Virus record (IMG/VR): IMGVR_UViG_3300042392_000325
Span: 1-36,325 of that record
Reading direction: 5' to 3' (one strand)
Source of the DNA: a virus
Length of the DNA: 36,325 nucleotides
A program made the position numbers and the translations under genes. Of this stretch, positions 8,368 to 15,974 are shown in pieces; within the stretch, counting starts at the first letter, position 1, and each line of letters starts with the position of its first letter. The notes under the pieces were generated by a model, which saw only the letters and a program-made list of their open reading frames with translations, ran no database searches and was not told the DNA's origin.

Positions 8368-8607
8368 TTAGCCGACCTCCAATTGAATTTTGCCGCTGGT
8401 CTCCAGCAGGAATACGCCCGTGGCTTCCATTGCGATGTACGAATAAGTAATCGGAACACCGTTGCTGTAAAGATTTACAACCCCGCCATCCCCTACATCC
8501 AAGCCGAATGACGGAACTGCGGGGTCGTTATTCGCAACAACGCCTTCAGCGAACCCATCGGTGGTGTTCACCTGATTTGCCACGCCAGAGTAGCCAACGT
8601 AAGGCAT
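8368..8607 (-). CDS. Small virion protein (unrecognised)
   Basis: This 79-residue, Gly/Val-rich, mostly beta protein (MPYVGYSGVANQVNTTDGFA) has no cysteines or membrane segment. The start overlaps the upstream stop (TAATG) and the stop abuts the next fibre gene, so it belongs to the fibre/capsid-surface cluster. A surface decoration or fibre-assembly role is plausible from location only. I do not recognise the family. Confidence 0.75.
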   Translation of the reverse strand: MPYVGYSGVANQVNTTDGFAEGVVANNDPAVPSFGLDVGDGGVVNLYSNGVPITYSYIAMEATGVFLLETSGKIQLEVG

Positions 8608-8927
8608 TACTGGATACCAGCTTGAATAACTGTCATCTGCACGACACCAGTGCCAGCTACGACAACCTTGATTGCGGTCACTGGGAATGCGTAGTTACCA
8701 TCAGCATCAGCCACCGCAGCATTGAGCGTCGGGTGGTCGTACCATGTCGCGGTCGCTGGGTTGAAGTTGGGCGCAAAAACATCATCGAATGTGTGCTGGA
8801 CAGTGTATGTTGGCGAGCCACTAGTGATGTTGCAACCAATCCCGACATTAAACGGGCTGGTGTTTAAATTCATGACGCACAGGGAGCTAGATCCTGTGTC
8901 CGTCTGAGTCACAACCATGCGTCTCAT
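8607..8927 (-). CDS. Small virion structural protein (unrecognised)
   Basis: This 106-residue beta-rich protein starts MRRMVVTQTDTGSSSLCVMN and ends with a hydrophobic strand pair (AIKVVVAGTGVVQMTVIQAG). A good SD (AGGAGT) lies upstream, after the terminator at 8947-8962. This makes it the first gene of a weakly read-through sub-cluster behind the capsid genes. Composition fits a capsid decoration or fibre-like subunit. No known family was recognised. Confidence 0.75.
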   Translation of the reverse strand: MRRMVVTQTDTGSSSLCVMNLNTSPFNVGIGCNITSGSPTYTVQHTFDDVFAPNFNPATATWYDHPTLNAAVADADGNYAFPVTAIKVVVAGTGVVQMTVIQAGIQ

Positions 8928-8932
8928 AATTG

Positions 8933-8962
8933 ACTCCTAAAAAGAAGGGGAGCGAACTCCCC
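8933..8962 (-). terminator. Rho-independent terminator with UUCG loop
   Basis: On the minus strand the stem GGGGAG, loop TTCG and stem CTCCCC (8947-8962) are followed by TTCTTTTT. This is a textbook intrinsic terminator with a stable tetraloop. It sits between the 151-residue gene and the 106-residue gene and should reduce read-through from the capsid genes into the fibre genes. Confidence 0.85.
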
Positions 8963-8967
8963 CCCTG

Positions 8968-9423
8968 TTACTTCATCGAGTACAGCACAGTGACCTGCCA
9001 TACACCCTGCGTCGTCAAGATCGTCCCGTTAGGGTCAACCGTGGCGAATACAGCGGTGTTGTTGTTGACATCCGACATTGCAGTAAGCTGAGCCGCCGTA
9101 AACGACAGGGCGGTACGACCAGCAGCAAAGCAATCAGTTGCCGACAGATACTGAGTTCCAGCGGCTGCGGTTCCGACAGTGATCGGGGCAGTGGTAGCGG
9201 TTCCAGCACCAGCGTCAGGGGCTGTCAGAGTGTCGATAACAATATCGATGATCTGAGAGTCTGCCGGGATGTTGATGGAGCCACTGACAGCCGAGCCGCT
9301 ATCACTGGTCAGCGAGATGGTCTGCGAAAGAACGGCGTATCCACCGTTTGCTTCCTCAGTCAACCCAGATCCGGCAGTCAGCGTCGAGCCAAAGTAGGTG
9401 TGCGTCAAGCTAGGCGTAGACAT
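8968..9423 (-). CDS. Virion structural protein, probable head fibre / decoration
   Basis: This 151-residue protein is Ser/Thr/Ala-rich with a recurrent motif SGSINIPADSQIIDIVIDTL (about residues 46-65), then repeated small-residue strands and a C-terminal GVWQVTVLYSMK. It lies just behind the major capsid gene and has intrinsic terminators on both sides (9436-9466 upstream, 8933-8962 downstream), so its dosage is set separately. This position and composition fit a capsid-surface or head-fibre protein. The SD AAGGAGAAGGAT precedes the ATG. Function is inferred, not recognised with certainty. Confidence 0.78.
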   Translation of the reverse strand: MSTPSLTHTYFGSTLTAGSGLTEEANGGYAVLSQTISLTSDSGSAVSGSINIPADSQIIDIVIDTLTAPDAGAGTATTAPITVGTAAAGTQYLSATDCFAAGRTALSFTAAQLTAMSDVNNNTAVFATVDPNGTILTTQGVWQVTVLYSMK

Positions 9424-9435
9424 ATCCTTCTCCTT

Positions 9436-9466
9436 AAAAGAAGCCGAGGGCGATTAAGCCCCCGGC
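9436..9466 (-). terminator. Rho-independent terminator after the major capsid gene
   Basis: Reading the minus strand, GCCGGGGGC, loop TTAATC and GCCCTCGGC pair over nine positions with one G-U (9443-9466), then TTCTTTT follows. It lies eight bases after the capsid stop codon. It would end most capsid transcripts here and make the capsid gene the best-expressed of the cluster. Confidence 0.82.
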
Positions 9467-9473
9467 AGGTTGA

Positions 9474-10505
9474 TTAGATACCAGCAGTACCGTAAACGGT
9501 ACGCGGATCAGTCCAACCCGGAATGTAACGCTCAGTTGCCTTGTAACGCATCGAGTCGGTTTCGAAATCACCTTCCATCGATTTCTCAAGCGCACGACGC
9601 ATCATCAGTTGCAGACCGACCTTCGCGTCAGTCTTGATCCACCAAGCAGTGGTCGAAGTCAGACGGGACAGGTTAGCTTGACCGCCACCGAGCATACCCA
9701 TCGACTTGACTGGGTTGATGTCGTTGTTGGCGTTACCAGTACGCAGAACCGACTTCAGCAGAACTTCTGCTTGGAAGACGTTCGACGGGCTGACAACCAG
9801 CTTCTCAGGAGTCAGACGAATACGCTTGCCGTTGTTGTCAACAGCGTTGCGGATCTGAATCAGGATCTGCTCAAGCGAGGTCTGCGACAGAGCCGCAGGC
9901 GTGGTCAACTGGTTCGAGAACGAGCCAGAAGCGATTGGGTGGTTCGGATTAACCAGCGACACACCGTCACCGCCAGCGTAAGCACCACCAGTGAACGAAC
10001 GGTTCAGGATGTTCGCGCACAGGGTTTCCTTGGTCTCGATCAGCGACTGAGCCAGATGCTTGGCGTAGGTCTGGCCGATAGAGATGTGGTCACCGTCTTC
10101 CACGAGGACTTTGGTCAGAGCGAAAGCCAGACCATAGACCTTATAGACGTAACGTGCGTTGAACAGCACACCGCCCGACTGGTAAGTCACAGGCATACCA
10201 TCCGGCAGTTCCGGTGCAGCACCGAAACCGTACAGGACTGGTTCCTCGTGGTAGTTACGAGGGATACCCTGACGCTGAGTGAAGACCTGCTTCCATTCGT
10301 CTGCGCGTTGCTCGTAGATGCCGTCGAACTCTTCGTTCAGGATTGGCTCGACGATGCTACGGAAGTCGGTGGAACGCATTGGGACTGCACACATAACCAG
10401 ACCCTGCTTGACCATAAAGCCAAACAGAGCATCGTTAGCGCGAGCGCCAAGGTCTTTGAAAAAGCCGCTGATCTTCGAGATTGCGGTAGAGAAAAGTTTA
10501 TTCAT
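9474..10505 (-). CDS. Major capsid protein (HK97-fold)
   Basis: This 343-residue protein builds the icosahedral head. It has the size and features of an HK97-fold capsid protein: an N-terminal helical arm (about 1-35), an E-loop/P-domain region (LPDGMPVTYQSGGVLFNARY, about 96-115), a long spine-like helix (GQTYAKHLAQSLIETKETLC), and a C-terminal segment (MRRALEKSMEGDFETDSMRY, then KATERYIPGWTDPRTVYG) typical of capsid proteins. The strong SD (AAGGAGAGC) precedes ATG at 10505. It lies behind a scaffold-like gene and a head accessory gene, as expected, and has a strong terminator downstream. No separate protease was seen. The exact capsid subfamily was not determined. Confidence 0.88.
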   Translation of the reverse strand: MNKLFSTAISKISGFFKDLGARANDALFGFMVKQGLVMCAVPMRSTDFRSIVEPILNEEFDGIYEQRADEWKQVFTQRQGIPRNYHEEPVLYGFGAAPELPDGMPVTYQSGGVLFNARYVYKVYGLAFALTKVLVEDGDHISIGQTYAKHLAQSLIETKETLCANILNRSFTGGAYAGGDGVSLVNPNHPIASGSFSNQLTTPAALSQTSLEQILIQIRNAVDNNGKRIRLTPEKLVVSPSNVFQAEVLLKSVLRTGNANNDINPVKSMGMLGGGQANLSRLTSTTAWWIKTDAKVGLQLMMRRALEKSMEGDFETDSMRYKATERYIPGWTDPRTVYGTAGI

Positions 10506-10516
10506 GTCCGCTCTCC

Positions 10517-11071
10517 TTAGTATGCAGCTTTATCGGCTACGTTCTGGTGCTTAGAAATTTCAACTTGGCACACAACGTAGGTGTCACCGAACGCATTGTC
10601 CGGGCCGGGGGTAATACCAATCAGACGCATCTGTGCATTAGCAGCAGACGATGCGACATCCAGCACAGCTTGGCTCAGACCAGTGGTCAGCGAACCAGCA
10701 GTGATGTTGCCGAAGTCGAATTGCTCGCCAATGTCGTCCACGTTGACCGCAGCGTTAGACTGGATCTGATAGACGATGTATGGGTCAAGGGTGATATAGG
10801 CAGTGATGTCAGTGCCAATATTGCCACCAACCCACTTGTTGGAGACGCGACGACGACCGTCAGAATCGGTGAACTCAACACCCATGAAAGTGCCAACGAA
10901 AGCATCGGTGGCAGCAGCAGGGACAACTACGCCAGCAACAATCTTCACAGGCTGATACTGGAGGATGTTGTTGACATAGTTGTTGGTCATCGTCATCGCT
11001 TGTGGGCGGACGAAACCACTAGAGTGATACACCGGCTGAAAGCCAAAAGGTGCATTAACAGTGTTCGACAT
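10517..11071 (-). CDS. Capsid accessory / decoration protein
   Basis: This 184-residue protein starts MSNTVNAPFGFQPVYHSSGF and continues with small beta segments and a final VVCQVEISKHQNVADKAAY. Proteins with this beginning (FGF-P-YH-SG) are found next to capsid genes in many phages and are called head structural proteins. It lies 11 bases upstream of the major capsid gene in the same transcript. Probably a capsid-stabilising or decoration subunit; this rests on position and remembered family pattern. Confidence 0.78.
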   Translation of the reverse strand: MSNTVNAPFGFQPVYHSSGFVRPQAMTMTNNYVNNILQYQPVKIVAGVVVPAAATDAFVGTFMGVEFTDSDGRRRVSNKWVGGNIGTDITAYITLDPYIVYQIQSNAAVNVDDIGEQFDFGNITAGSLTTGLSQAVLDVASSAANAQMRLIGITPGPDNAFGDTYVVCQVEISKHQNVADKAAY

Positions 11072-11119
11072 AATATTTCCTTAAAAATATGTCTGGTCAA
11101 ACCCTCGCACCCTGCAAAC

Positions 11120-11650
11120 TTAATCAGTAAAGACAGGGCGCTCAGGAACGTAGCGCAAGTCCTGCATACCGTCACCCTCGATGAGTTTTCCACCAGCCCG
11201 TTCGACTTGATCTCTCATGCCTTCCGTCATGGCTACCAGCTTCTCATCTTCACGCGCTGGCGCGTTGAAGTGAGCCTCTTCCATAAACATCTGATATAGA
11301 CGCATTGGAAGTTTGAAAGCCAGCATCTCGTTGACCCCGATGAACCCCGCGTACTCGCCAGTCTTGATAGTGGCGTACTCCCAGCCGGGAACGTCTTCCG
11401 GCTTTACAGGCTCATATCCAAGACGCGCACGAGATTGAATCGTGTCGCGTGGGTTTGTTGTGGTCAACCAGCAAGTGTGATACCCATCAATTTTCGGCAA
11501 GTCAGGCAATGCACTTTGAAAAAATTGATGCCTAAACATCTCGACTCGATCATCGTCAGAGATCTCCCGGTTCTCAGTAACCTCACGATTCTGCGAGGCT
11601 CGCGATTGGCGGGCAGGGTCTGCGATTTTCTTCAGTCTTTCGTCACTCAT
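11120..11650 (-). CDS. Conserved phage head-module protein, unknown function
   Basis: This 176-residue soluble protein has a charged N-terminus (DPARQSRASQNREV) and a globular middle (PKIDGYHTCWLTTTNPRDTI, then RLGYEPVKPEDVPGWEYA) with one Cys and no membrane segments. It lies between the scaffold-like gene and the decoration gene, a slot often holding a head-assembly protein. I recognise the general phage family but no function. The start is ATG at 11650, preceded by AGGAGTG. Confidence 0.75.
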   Translation of the reverse strand: MSDERLKKIADPARQSRASQNREVTENREISDDDRVEMFRHQFFQSALPDLPKIDGYHTCWLTTTNPRDTIQSRARLGYEPVKPEDVPGWEYATIKTGEYAGFIGVNEMLAFKLPMRLYQMFMEEAHFNAPAREDEKLVAMTEGMRDQVERAGGKLIEGDGMQDLRYVPERPVFTD

Positions 11651-11676
11651 TTCTCACTCCTTATCAGCGAGTTGCG

Positions 11677-12621
11677 TTATTTGTTGTTCCGATCCCATTC
11701 AGCGTATTGCTTGAGCATTCGCTGCCTACGGACTGGGTCTTCCCATGCGCCAGACTCAATCATTGCTGCCTTGCGCTCGGGTGAAATATAAACTTCGTTG
11801 CGGCTAGAACCTGCTGCCCGCTCTTTGCCTGATCCCATTCTTGGGCCACCCTTAGATTGCTGGCGGCTGCCGGGAGCAAGATTGCGAGTCTGGGCTGTCA
11901 ATTCATGCCAATATTCCAAGCTGTTTGGATTATAGCCATCATTTATCAGTTCTTGGTCAATTTTCATAACTTCGCGCGACCGCTCATCCTTACCATCCGG
12001 GTCGAACCAAGAATTCATCTTTGCCCAATCCTGCGCCAGACGATGACCGACTGGGTCAAGCAAGCCTTGCGGCTCTGGTCGCTGTTGCTGCTGTTGCGGG
12101 CGCTGCTGCTTCATCTGCATCTGGGCAACAGTCAACTCCCTTGCCCGGGCGACAGCCTCATCCCGAATGCGAATCGCCTTAGCCACATCGTCACCGTTAC
12201 CGGCGCTGACAGCTTGAGCAATCACATACTCGGCAGCGCGAACCTCTTCGGTCGCCTCATTCAAGCGAGCTTGCAACGCCTGAGCGTCAGAGCTTGCCGA
12301 CCGGCGCTCGATGGCCTGCATACGCTGAGCCAGCATAGCGTTGTCGCGACGCAATTGCTCCAGTTCAGCCTTGTCACGCTCCATCGCTGCCTTGCGGCGC
12401 TGGGCGCGTTCAGCCTTCTCCTCACGGCGGCGGCGGCGCAGGTCTTCGCGGTCTTCGTTGTCCGCATCCAGCCTTGCATCCTCACCATCGTCCTCACCGT
12501 CGCGGTTGTCGTCCTCGGCCCTAGCACCGGCCTTATCGTCTTCCTCAACGGCAACGTATTCTTGCCCTTTGGCTTCGTCCTCATCTTCTTCGATGAGGGT
12601 ATCGTCCGTTCTTGTGTTCAT
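11677..12621 (-). CDS. Scaffold-like protein, acidic with coiled coil
   Basis: This 314-residue protein has a very acidic N-terminus (EEDEDEAKGQ...EEDDKAGARAEDDNRDGEDD), then a long charged coiled coil (about 55-165; RRRRREEKAERAQRRKAAME). A Gln-rich linker (QRPQQQQQRPEPQ) and a C-terminal helical domain that may bind capsid subunits follow. This arrangement (acidic, helical, located directly before the capsid genes) is characteristic of capsid scaffolding proteins, which template head assembly and then leave. No protease domain is visible. Start ATG at 12621 with SD AAGGAGTC. Functional assignment is strong by context but not by a diagnostic motif. Confidence 0.75.
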   Translation of the reverse strand: MNTRTDDTLIEEDEDEAKGQEYVAVEEDDKAGARAEDDNRDGEDDGEDARLDADNEDREDLRRRRREEKAERAQRRKAAMERDKAELEQLRRDNAMLAQRMQAIERRSASSDAQALQARLNEATEEVRAAEYVIAQAVSAGNGDDVAKAIRIRDEAVARARELTVAQMQMKQQRPQQQQQRPEPQGLLDPVGHRLAQDWAKMNSWFDPDGKDERSREVMKIDQELINDGYNPNSLEYWHELTAQTRNLAPGSRQQSKGGPRMGSGKERAAGSSRNEVYISPERKAAMIESGAWEDPVRRQRMLKQYAEWDRNNK

Positions 12622-12640
12622 TATCGACTCCTTTCAGCCG

Positions 12641-13060
12641 TTAGATAAATGCTCGGATCTTCGTCGGATCGCCTTTGACCCGGCCAAGGATGTTCAGGTC
12701 ATCGAACATCGCAAATTCAATCTCTTCGTCGCCCAGCTTCACCGTCCAGCGGTCACCGCCGTACTTTGGGCTGCGGATAAAGTCGCCAACAGCGCACCAT
12801 GCGCCTTCTGGCCACTGCTCCATCGTGTTTCGGTTGCGGTATGCCAGCGTACCAACTGCCACCACCTTGGCCACCTGCGTATTGCTTGCTTCAGTCTTGC
12901 GAGCCTCTTCGGGGATATACAGACCCGACTTGGTTTGCTGCTTTGCCCTACGGATCTGGACAATCACCCGGCTTCCCATCGGCTCAATCCCACAATCAAC
13001 CTCTGGGAAAGCGTCCTCCAGCGAGTCATATTCCATCTCAAGCGGCGTTTCTAATAGCAT
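12641..13060 (-). CDS. GroES-like co-chaperonin
   Basis: This 139-residue protein contains a Cpn10 fold pattern. It has a beta start (GSRVIVQIRRA, 29-39), a mobile-loop-like stretch (KQQTKSGLYIPEEARK, about 40-55) that in GroES contacts GroEL, and a beta core (TQVAKVVAVGTLAY). The end (EIEFAMFDDLNILGRV) matches the GroES C-terminal pattern (V-DDILA-V). It is longer than bacterial GroES (about 97) because of an N-terminal extension of about 25 residues and an inserted WPEGAWCAVGDFIR region. T4 gp31 is the precedent: a phage co-chaperonin that replaces GroES for capsid folding. Position just before scaffold and capsid genes fits that role. Confidence 0.78.
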   Translation of the reverse strand: MLLETPLEMEYDSLEDAFPEVDCGIEPMGSRVIVQIRRAKQQTKSGLYIPEEARKTEASNTQVAKVVAVGTLAYRNRNTMEQWPEGAWCAVGDFIRSPKYGGDRWTVKLGDEEIEFAMFDDLNILGRVKGDPTKIRAFI

Positions 13061-13082
13061 TTTCGTTCTCCAATGCTGGTTG

Positions 13083-13283
13083 TTAAAGCTTCGAATCCTT
13101 CTCGTCCCTGTCTCTCAACATTTCGTCGATCTCTTGCAGGGCTTTGTCCAGTCCGGCGTAGTAGCCGACCCTCTGACCGTACAAATACTCAATATTCTGG
13201 TCTGGCGCGGGTGGATGCGACACCGCATTCAGTGCCGCCTGTTGTTGCGCCGCCTTCAGTTTGCCAATCAGCTTATCAATCAC
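13083..13283 (-). CDS. Small helical protein (unrecognised)
   Basis: This 66-residue, mostly helical, charged protein (MIDKLIGKLKAAQQQAALNA, ending EMLRDRDEKDSKL) has a GTG start at 13283 overlapping the upstream TGA (GTGA), with AGGGCGGG upstream. It lies between portal and head-assembly genes. No known family was recognised. It is small and acidic/basic mixed, so a role as an assembly cofactor is possible but not shown. Confidence 0.65.
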   Translation of the reverse strand: MIDKLIGKLKAAQQQAALNAVSHPPAPDQNIEYLYGQRVGYYAGLDKALQEIDEMLRDRDEKDSKL

Positions 13284-13450
13284 ATCCCGCCCTTCGGGGT
13301 TTTAGCCTCGAAAGATTTCATGCGGGTAAGATCTTTGCAATTAGCAGTTGGGGCAGGGGCTTTGGGGGCGGGATCCTTGCCGCTACCGGCCACCGTGGTG
13401 GGGTAGCCCTTGCCCATTGCCATCGCCTTGTGCAGATTCAGTGCTTCCAT
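13280..13450 (-). CDS. Very small basic protein after portal gene
   Basis: This 56-residue protein starts at the ATG at 13450 (MEALNLHKAMAMGKGYPTTV), which has an SD (GGAGAGCGAC); a longer in-frame extension into the portal gene has no SD and was not used. It is Pro/Ala/Lys-rich (GSGKDPAPKAPAPTANCKD) with one Cys. It lies 10 bases behind the portal gene and overlaps the next start by four bases. Function unknown. Confidence 0.65.
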   Translation of the reverse strand: MEALNLHKAMAMGKGYPTTVAGSGKDPAPKAPAPTANCKDLTRMKSFEAKTPKGGM

Positions 13451-13460
13451 GTCGCTCTCC

Positions 13461-15965
13461 TTACGGGTTAGGGTTGATGCCAGTGCCGGTAGACACCGCA
13501 ACCTTGTTACCAGACGCAATTTCAAGCGCAGCGAGACGCTTTGCTGTGTCATTGTCGTCTGTGTTCATCTTCATGCGGGCAGCGACCTCCATCTGAGTGC
13601 GCTGATCCTCACGATCTTCGCGCATTCTCGTCTCTTCGAGGCGGGCCTGCAACTTCTGGATCTCGGCTTGGATGTCTTGAGCGTTTTCGGCCTGCTTTGC
13701 CTGCAATTTCTGCGACTCAAGCTGCATTTTCTGCTGATCAGCGGCCTCGCGGCGCTTAGTTTCAGCCATCGCAGCGTCTTTTGCAGGGTCTTGCGGGGGC
13801 GGCTGGATCGATTGCAGGTACTGAATGCACTCTTCCACGATCTCCGGGATCGATTTCATGACCTCGTTCGCCTCTTTCACGACAGACTGGCTCGCTGCGG
13901 CCAGCATCTTGTCATATTCGCGGCGCTCTTCCTTCGACAGATCCTTGAACATCCCCGAAATATCCACGCCAGCGGCCTCCGATGCGACAGAAACAGCATG
14001 AGAAACGTACCAAAGCACCATATGCTCACGGATGTGATCCAACAGGATCGGCATCGCGGTCGGCGCAGCCAGTCGGCTATGGCCAAGCACAGGCGATTGG
14101 ATGAAGTCGAGGTGGGCTTGCAGGTGTGCAAGATGATCCTGATCAGGGAAGGCGGCAACTGGGCGGGCCATCGTCGCGGCCAGATTCTCGTTGACCGCAT
14201 TCATCTCCTGAACTTCAGGGCGCGGCATCAGCAGCGAGTCACCGTCCGGGATCTTCAGTTGCTTGAGGAATAGCTCCTCGACCTTGCGGGCATCGTAAAG
14301 CTGGGGATGCGAGTCCGACCGCTGGATGACTGCCTGTACCTGCGCGAATCGCTGGGTCTCGGAGTAGATGTTGGGGTCGCTGACCGGGATGACATCGAGC
14401 GGGCCTTCGAAATCCTTGCGATAGGCCAGCAGTTCGCCGGTCTCGTCGATGATCTCCTGCTCGTCCATGTACATCCGGTTGATCCGGTACAGGACACCCA
14501 GAAGGCGCTCCATCGCGCTGTGGACTCGGGCGTGGATCGAGCTAAACACGACCATACCCTGCTCTAAACGAGCCAGCGTCGTGCCAACCGGGACGTTCTG
14601 GTTCGTATCAGCAAGATCCTCGAATGTGGTGCGAACTACGCCTTTGGCCGAGTCAACGAGGAAACCCAGCAGAGTGAACAGCACCTGACTGGGCGGGTTG
14701 AACGGCATCGGCATCATGACCTTGCGAATGTCGTCCTGTCCGAACGATGCCTCGATCTCATGCACCTCGGTCGGGTCGATCCGGTCGGTCTGGCCGCCCG
14801 CGCCACCCTTGAGCTTCAGCAGGCCGGGGAAGTTGTTGATGTGACCAGCGTCGAGCAATGCCCGCAGTGCGCCAGTGGCAGCAGCCGACAAGCCGCCGAT
14901 CATGTGGGTCAGGCCAATCGGGTACGCTCCGCGCCAAGGCAGGAACGGAAATTCGACCATCCAGACCATTTCCTCTTGGTTGTCGTCTTCTTCTTCCCAG
15001 TTGCGGTAAACAGCAAGCACCTGCTTGGTGGTCTTATCGATTGTGATGATGTACGGAGAGATCTCGCCTTCGATCTCATAAAAGCAGGCGGTCTCGAAAA
15101 CCGTCCGCAGCCCGTCAGGGTTGTATGAGCCACCGTCGCGGCCTTCGATCTTGTCGTTGGCCTTCTCGGCCTTTGACTGATCAGGAACCATCGAGGCCAT
15201 CGCGAGGTCAACGTCGCGGTACATACCGCTGGCCACCCGGCGCTGGTACTCTAGCTTGGTGATGTATTGAACGTGGGTCTTGCGCTCGGCGGTGTAGAAG
15301 TTGGTCGCGGCGTAGGGCAGGTAGACATCATCGACGGAGACGAAGGTGGGGACAGGCTTCTTGCGCTTGGCATCCCATGTCAGCTTGATGTACTGGACAC
15401 CACCAAGGGGCATCTGGGTCGCCATCTGCTCAAGCTCAGCCCGAAAGTCGGGCATCTGCTTGGTCATCTGCCAGTTCAGGAACTTGGTCAGGCGCTGGGC
15501 TTTTTCGTACTTCTGCTTGGTCATCTTGCCGACGACCTTTTCCTTCGCTGGGCCGCCGGGCGGGAAGATCTCTTTGATCACCCGACTGGAGAAGTCCACG
15601 CAGGCTTCAGTCAGCATCGGGTGGACAACCTTACTTGCGCCAACGAAATTAGCGCCACCGGGAGCGTCATCGCCCAGACCAGTGCGGCGGATACCCTCTT
15701 CGTACTGCTCGTCGCGCTTCTTGCGGGACTCCTTGTCCTTCTCAATCAGTTCAGACAGTTCTGAGCCGATCATGGCCAGTTCGAACTCTGGCATAGTCTC
15801 CGCGAGGTTGCCGTAGAACTCAGACTCGCCCATCGGCGGGGTGTCATCGACTCTGACTATCGCGCCGCCATCGGGCATATCGATCACATCGGGGTCTTCA
15901 TCGACCGGGAACATCTGACCCGCTGGATCTTGTGCTTCTTCATCTGGGTTCATTGGATCAGCCAT
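13461..15965 (-). CDS. Portal protein
   Basis: This 834-residue protein is the size of podovirus portals (about 700-850) and sits directly after TerL. It forms the dodecameric DNA gate at one head vertex. Visible features are an acidic N-terminus, a helical clip/wing region (about 60-330) with a hallmark VHPMLTEACVDFSSRVIKEI, and a conserved block LLDAGHINNFPGLLKLKGG (about 395-415). A crown/barrel helix region follows (about 430-600), then a long Gln/Lys/Glu coiled tail (about 705-800; QQKMQLESQKLQAKQAENAQ) like the barrel tail of P22-type portals. ATG at 15965, nine bases after the TerL stop. Called on size, order and conserved blocks. Confidence 0.9.
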   Translation of the reverse strand: MADPMNPDEEAQDPAGQMFPVDEDPDVIDMPDGGAIVRVDDTPPMGESEFYGNLAETMPEFELAMIGSELSELIEKDKESRKKRDEQYEEGIRRTGLGDDAPGGANFVGASKVVHPMLTEACVDFSSRVIKEIFPPGGPAKEKVVGKMTKQKYEKAQRLTKFLNWQMTKQMPDFRAELEQMATQMPLGGVQYIKLTWDAKRKKPVPTFVSVDDVYLPYAATNFYTAERKTHVQYITKLEYQRRVASGMYRDVDLAMASMVPDQSKAEKANDKIEGRDGGSYNPDGLRTVFETACFYEIEGEISPYIITIDKTTKQVLAVYRNWEEEDDNQEEMVWMVEFPFLPWRGAYPIGLTHMIGGLSAAATGALRALLDAGHINNFPGLLKLKGGAGGQTDRIDPTEVHEIEASFGQDDIRKVMMPMPFNPPSQVLFTLLGFLVDSAKGVVRTTFEDLADTNQNVPVGTTLARLEQGMVVFSSIHARVHSAMERLLGVLYRINRMYMDEQEIIDETGELLAYRKDFEGPLDVIPVSDPNIYSETQRFAQVQAVIQRSDSHPQLYDARKVEELFLKQLKIPDGDSLLMPRPEVQEMNAVNENLAATMARPVAAFPDQDHLAHLQAHLDFIQSPVLGHSRLAAPTAMPILLDHIREHMVLWYVSHAVSVASEAAGVDISGMFKDLSKEERREYDKMLAAASQSVVKEANEVMKSIPEIVEECIQYLQSIQPPPQDPAKDAAMAETKRREAADQQKMQLESQKLQAKQAENAQDIQAEIQKLQARLEETRMREDREDQRTQMEVAARMKMNTDDNDTAKRLAALEIASGNKVAVSTGTGINPNP

Positions 15966-15974
15966 AGCACTCTC

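Noticed and set aside
9609-10520. Plus-strand 303-codon frame opposite the major capsid gene
   Set aside because: Mirrors the codon pattern of the capsid gene; no SD, no domain pattern, and the minus-strand gene is certain.
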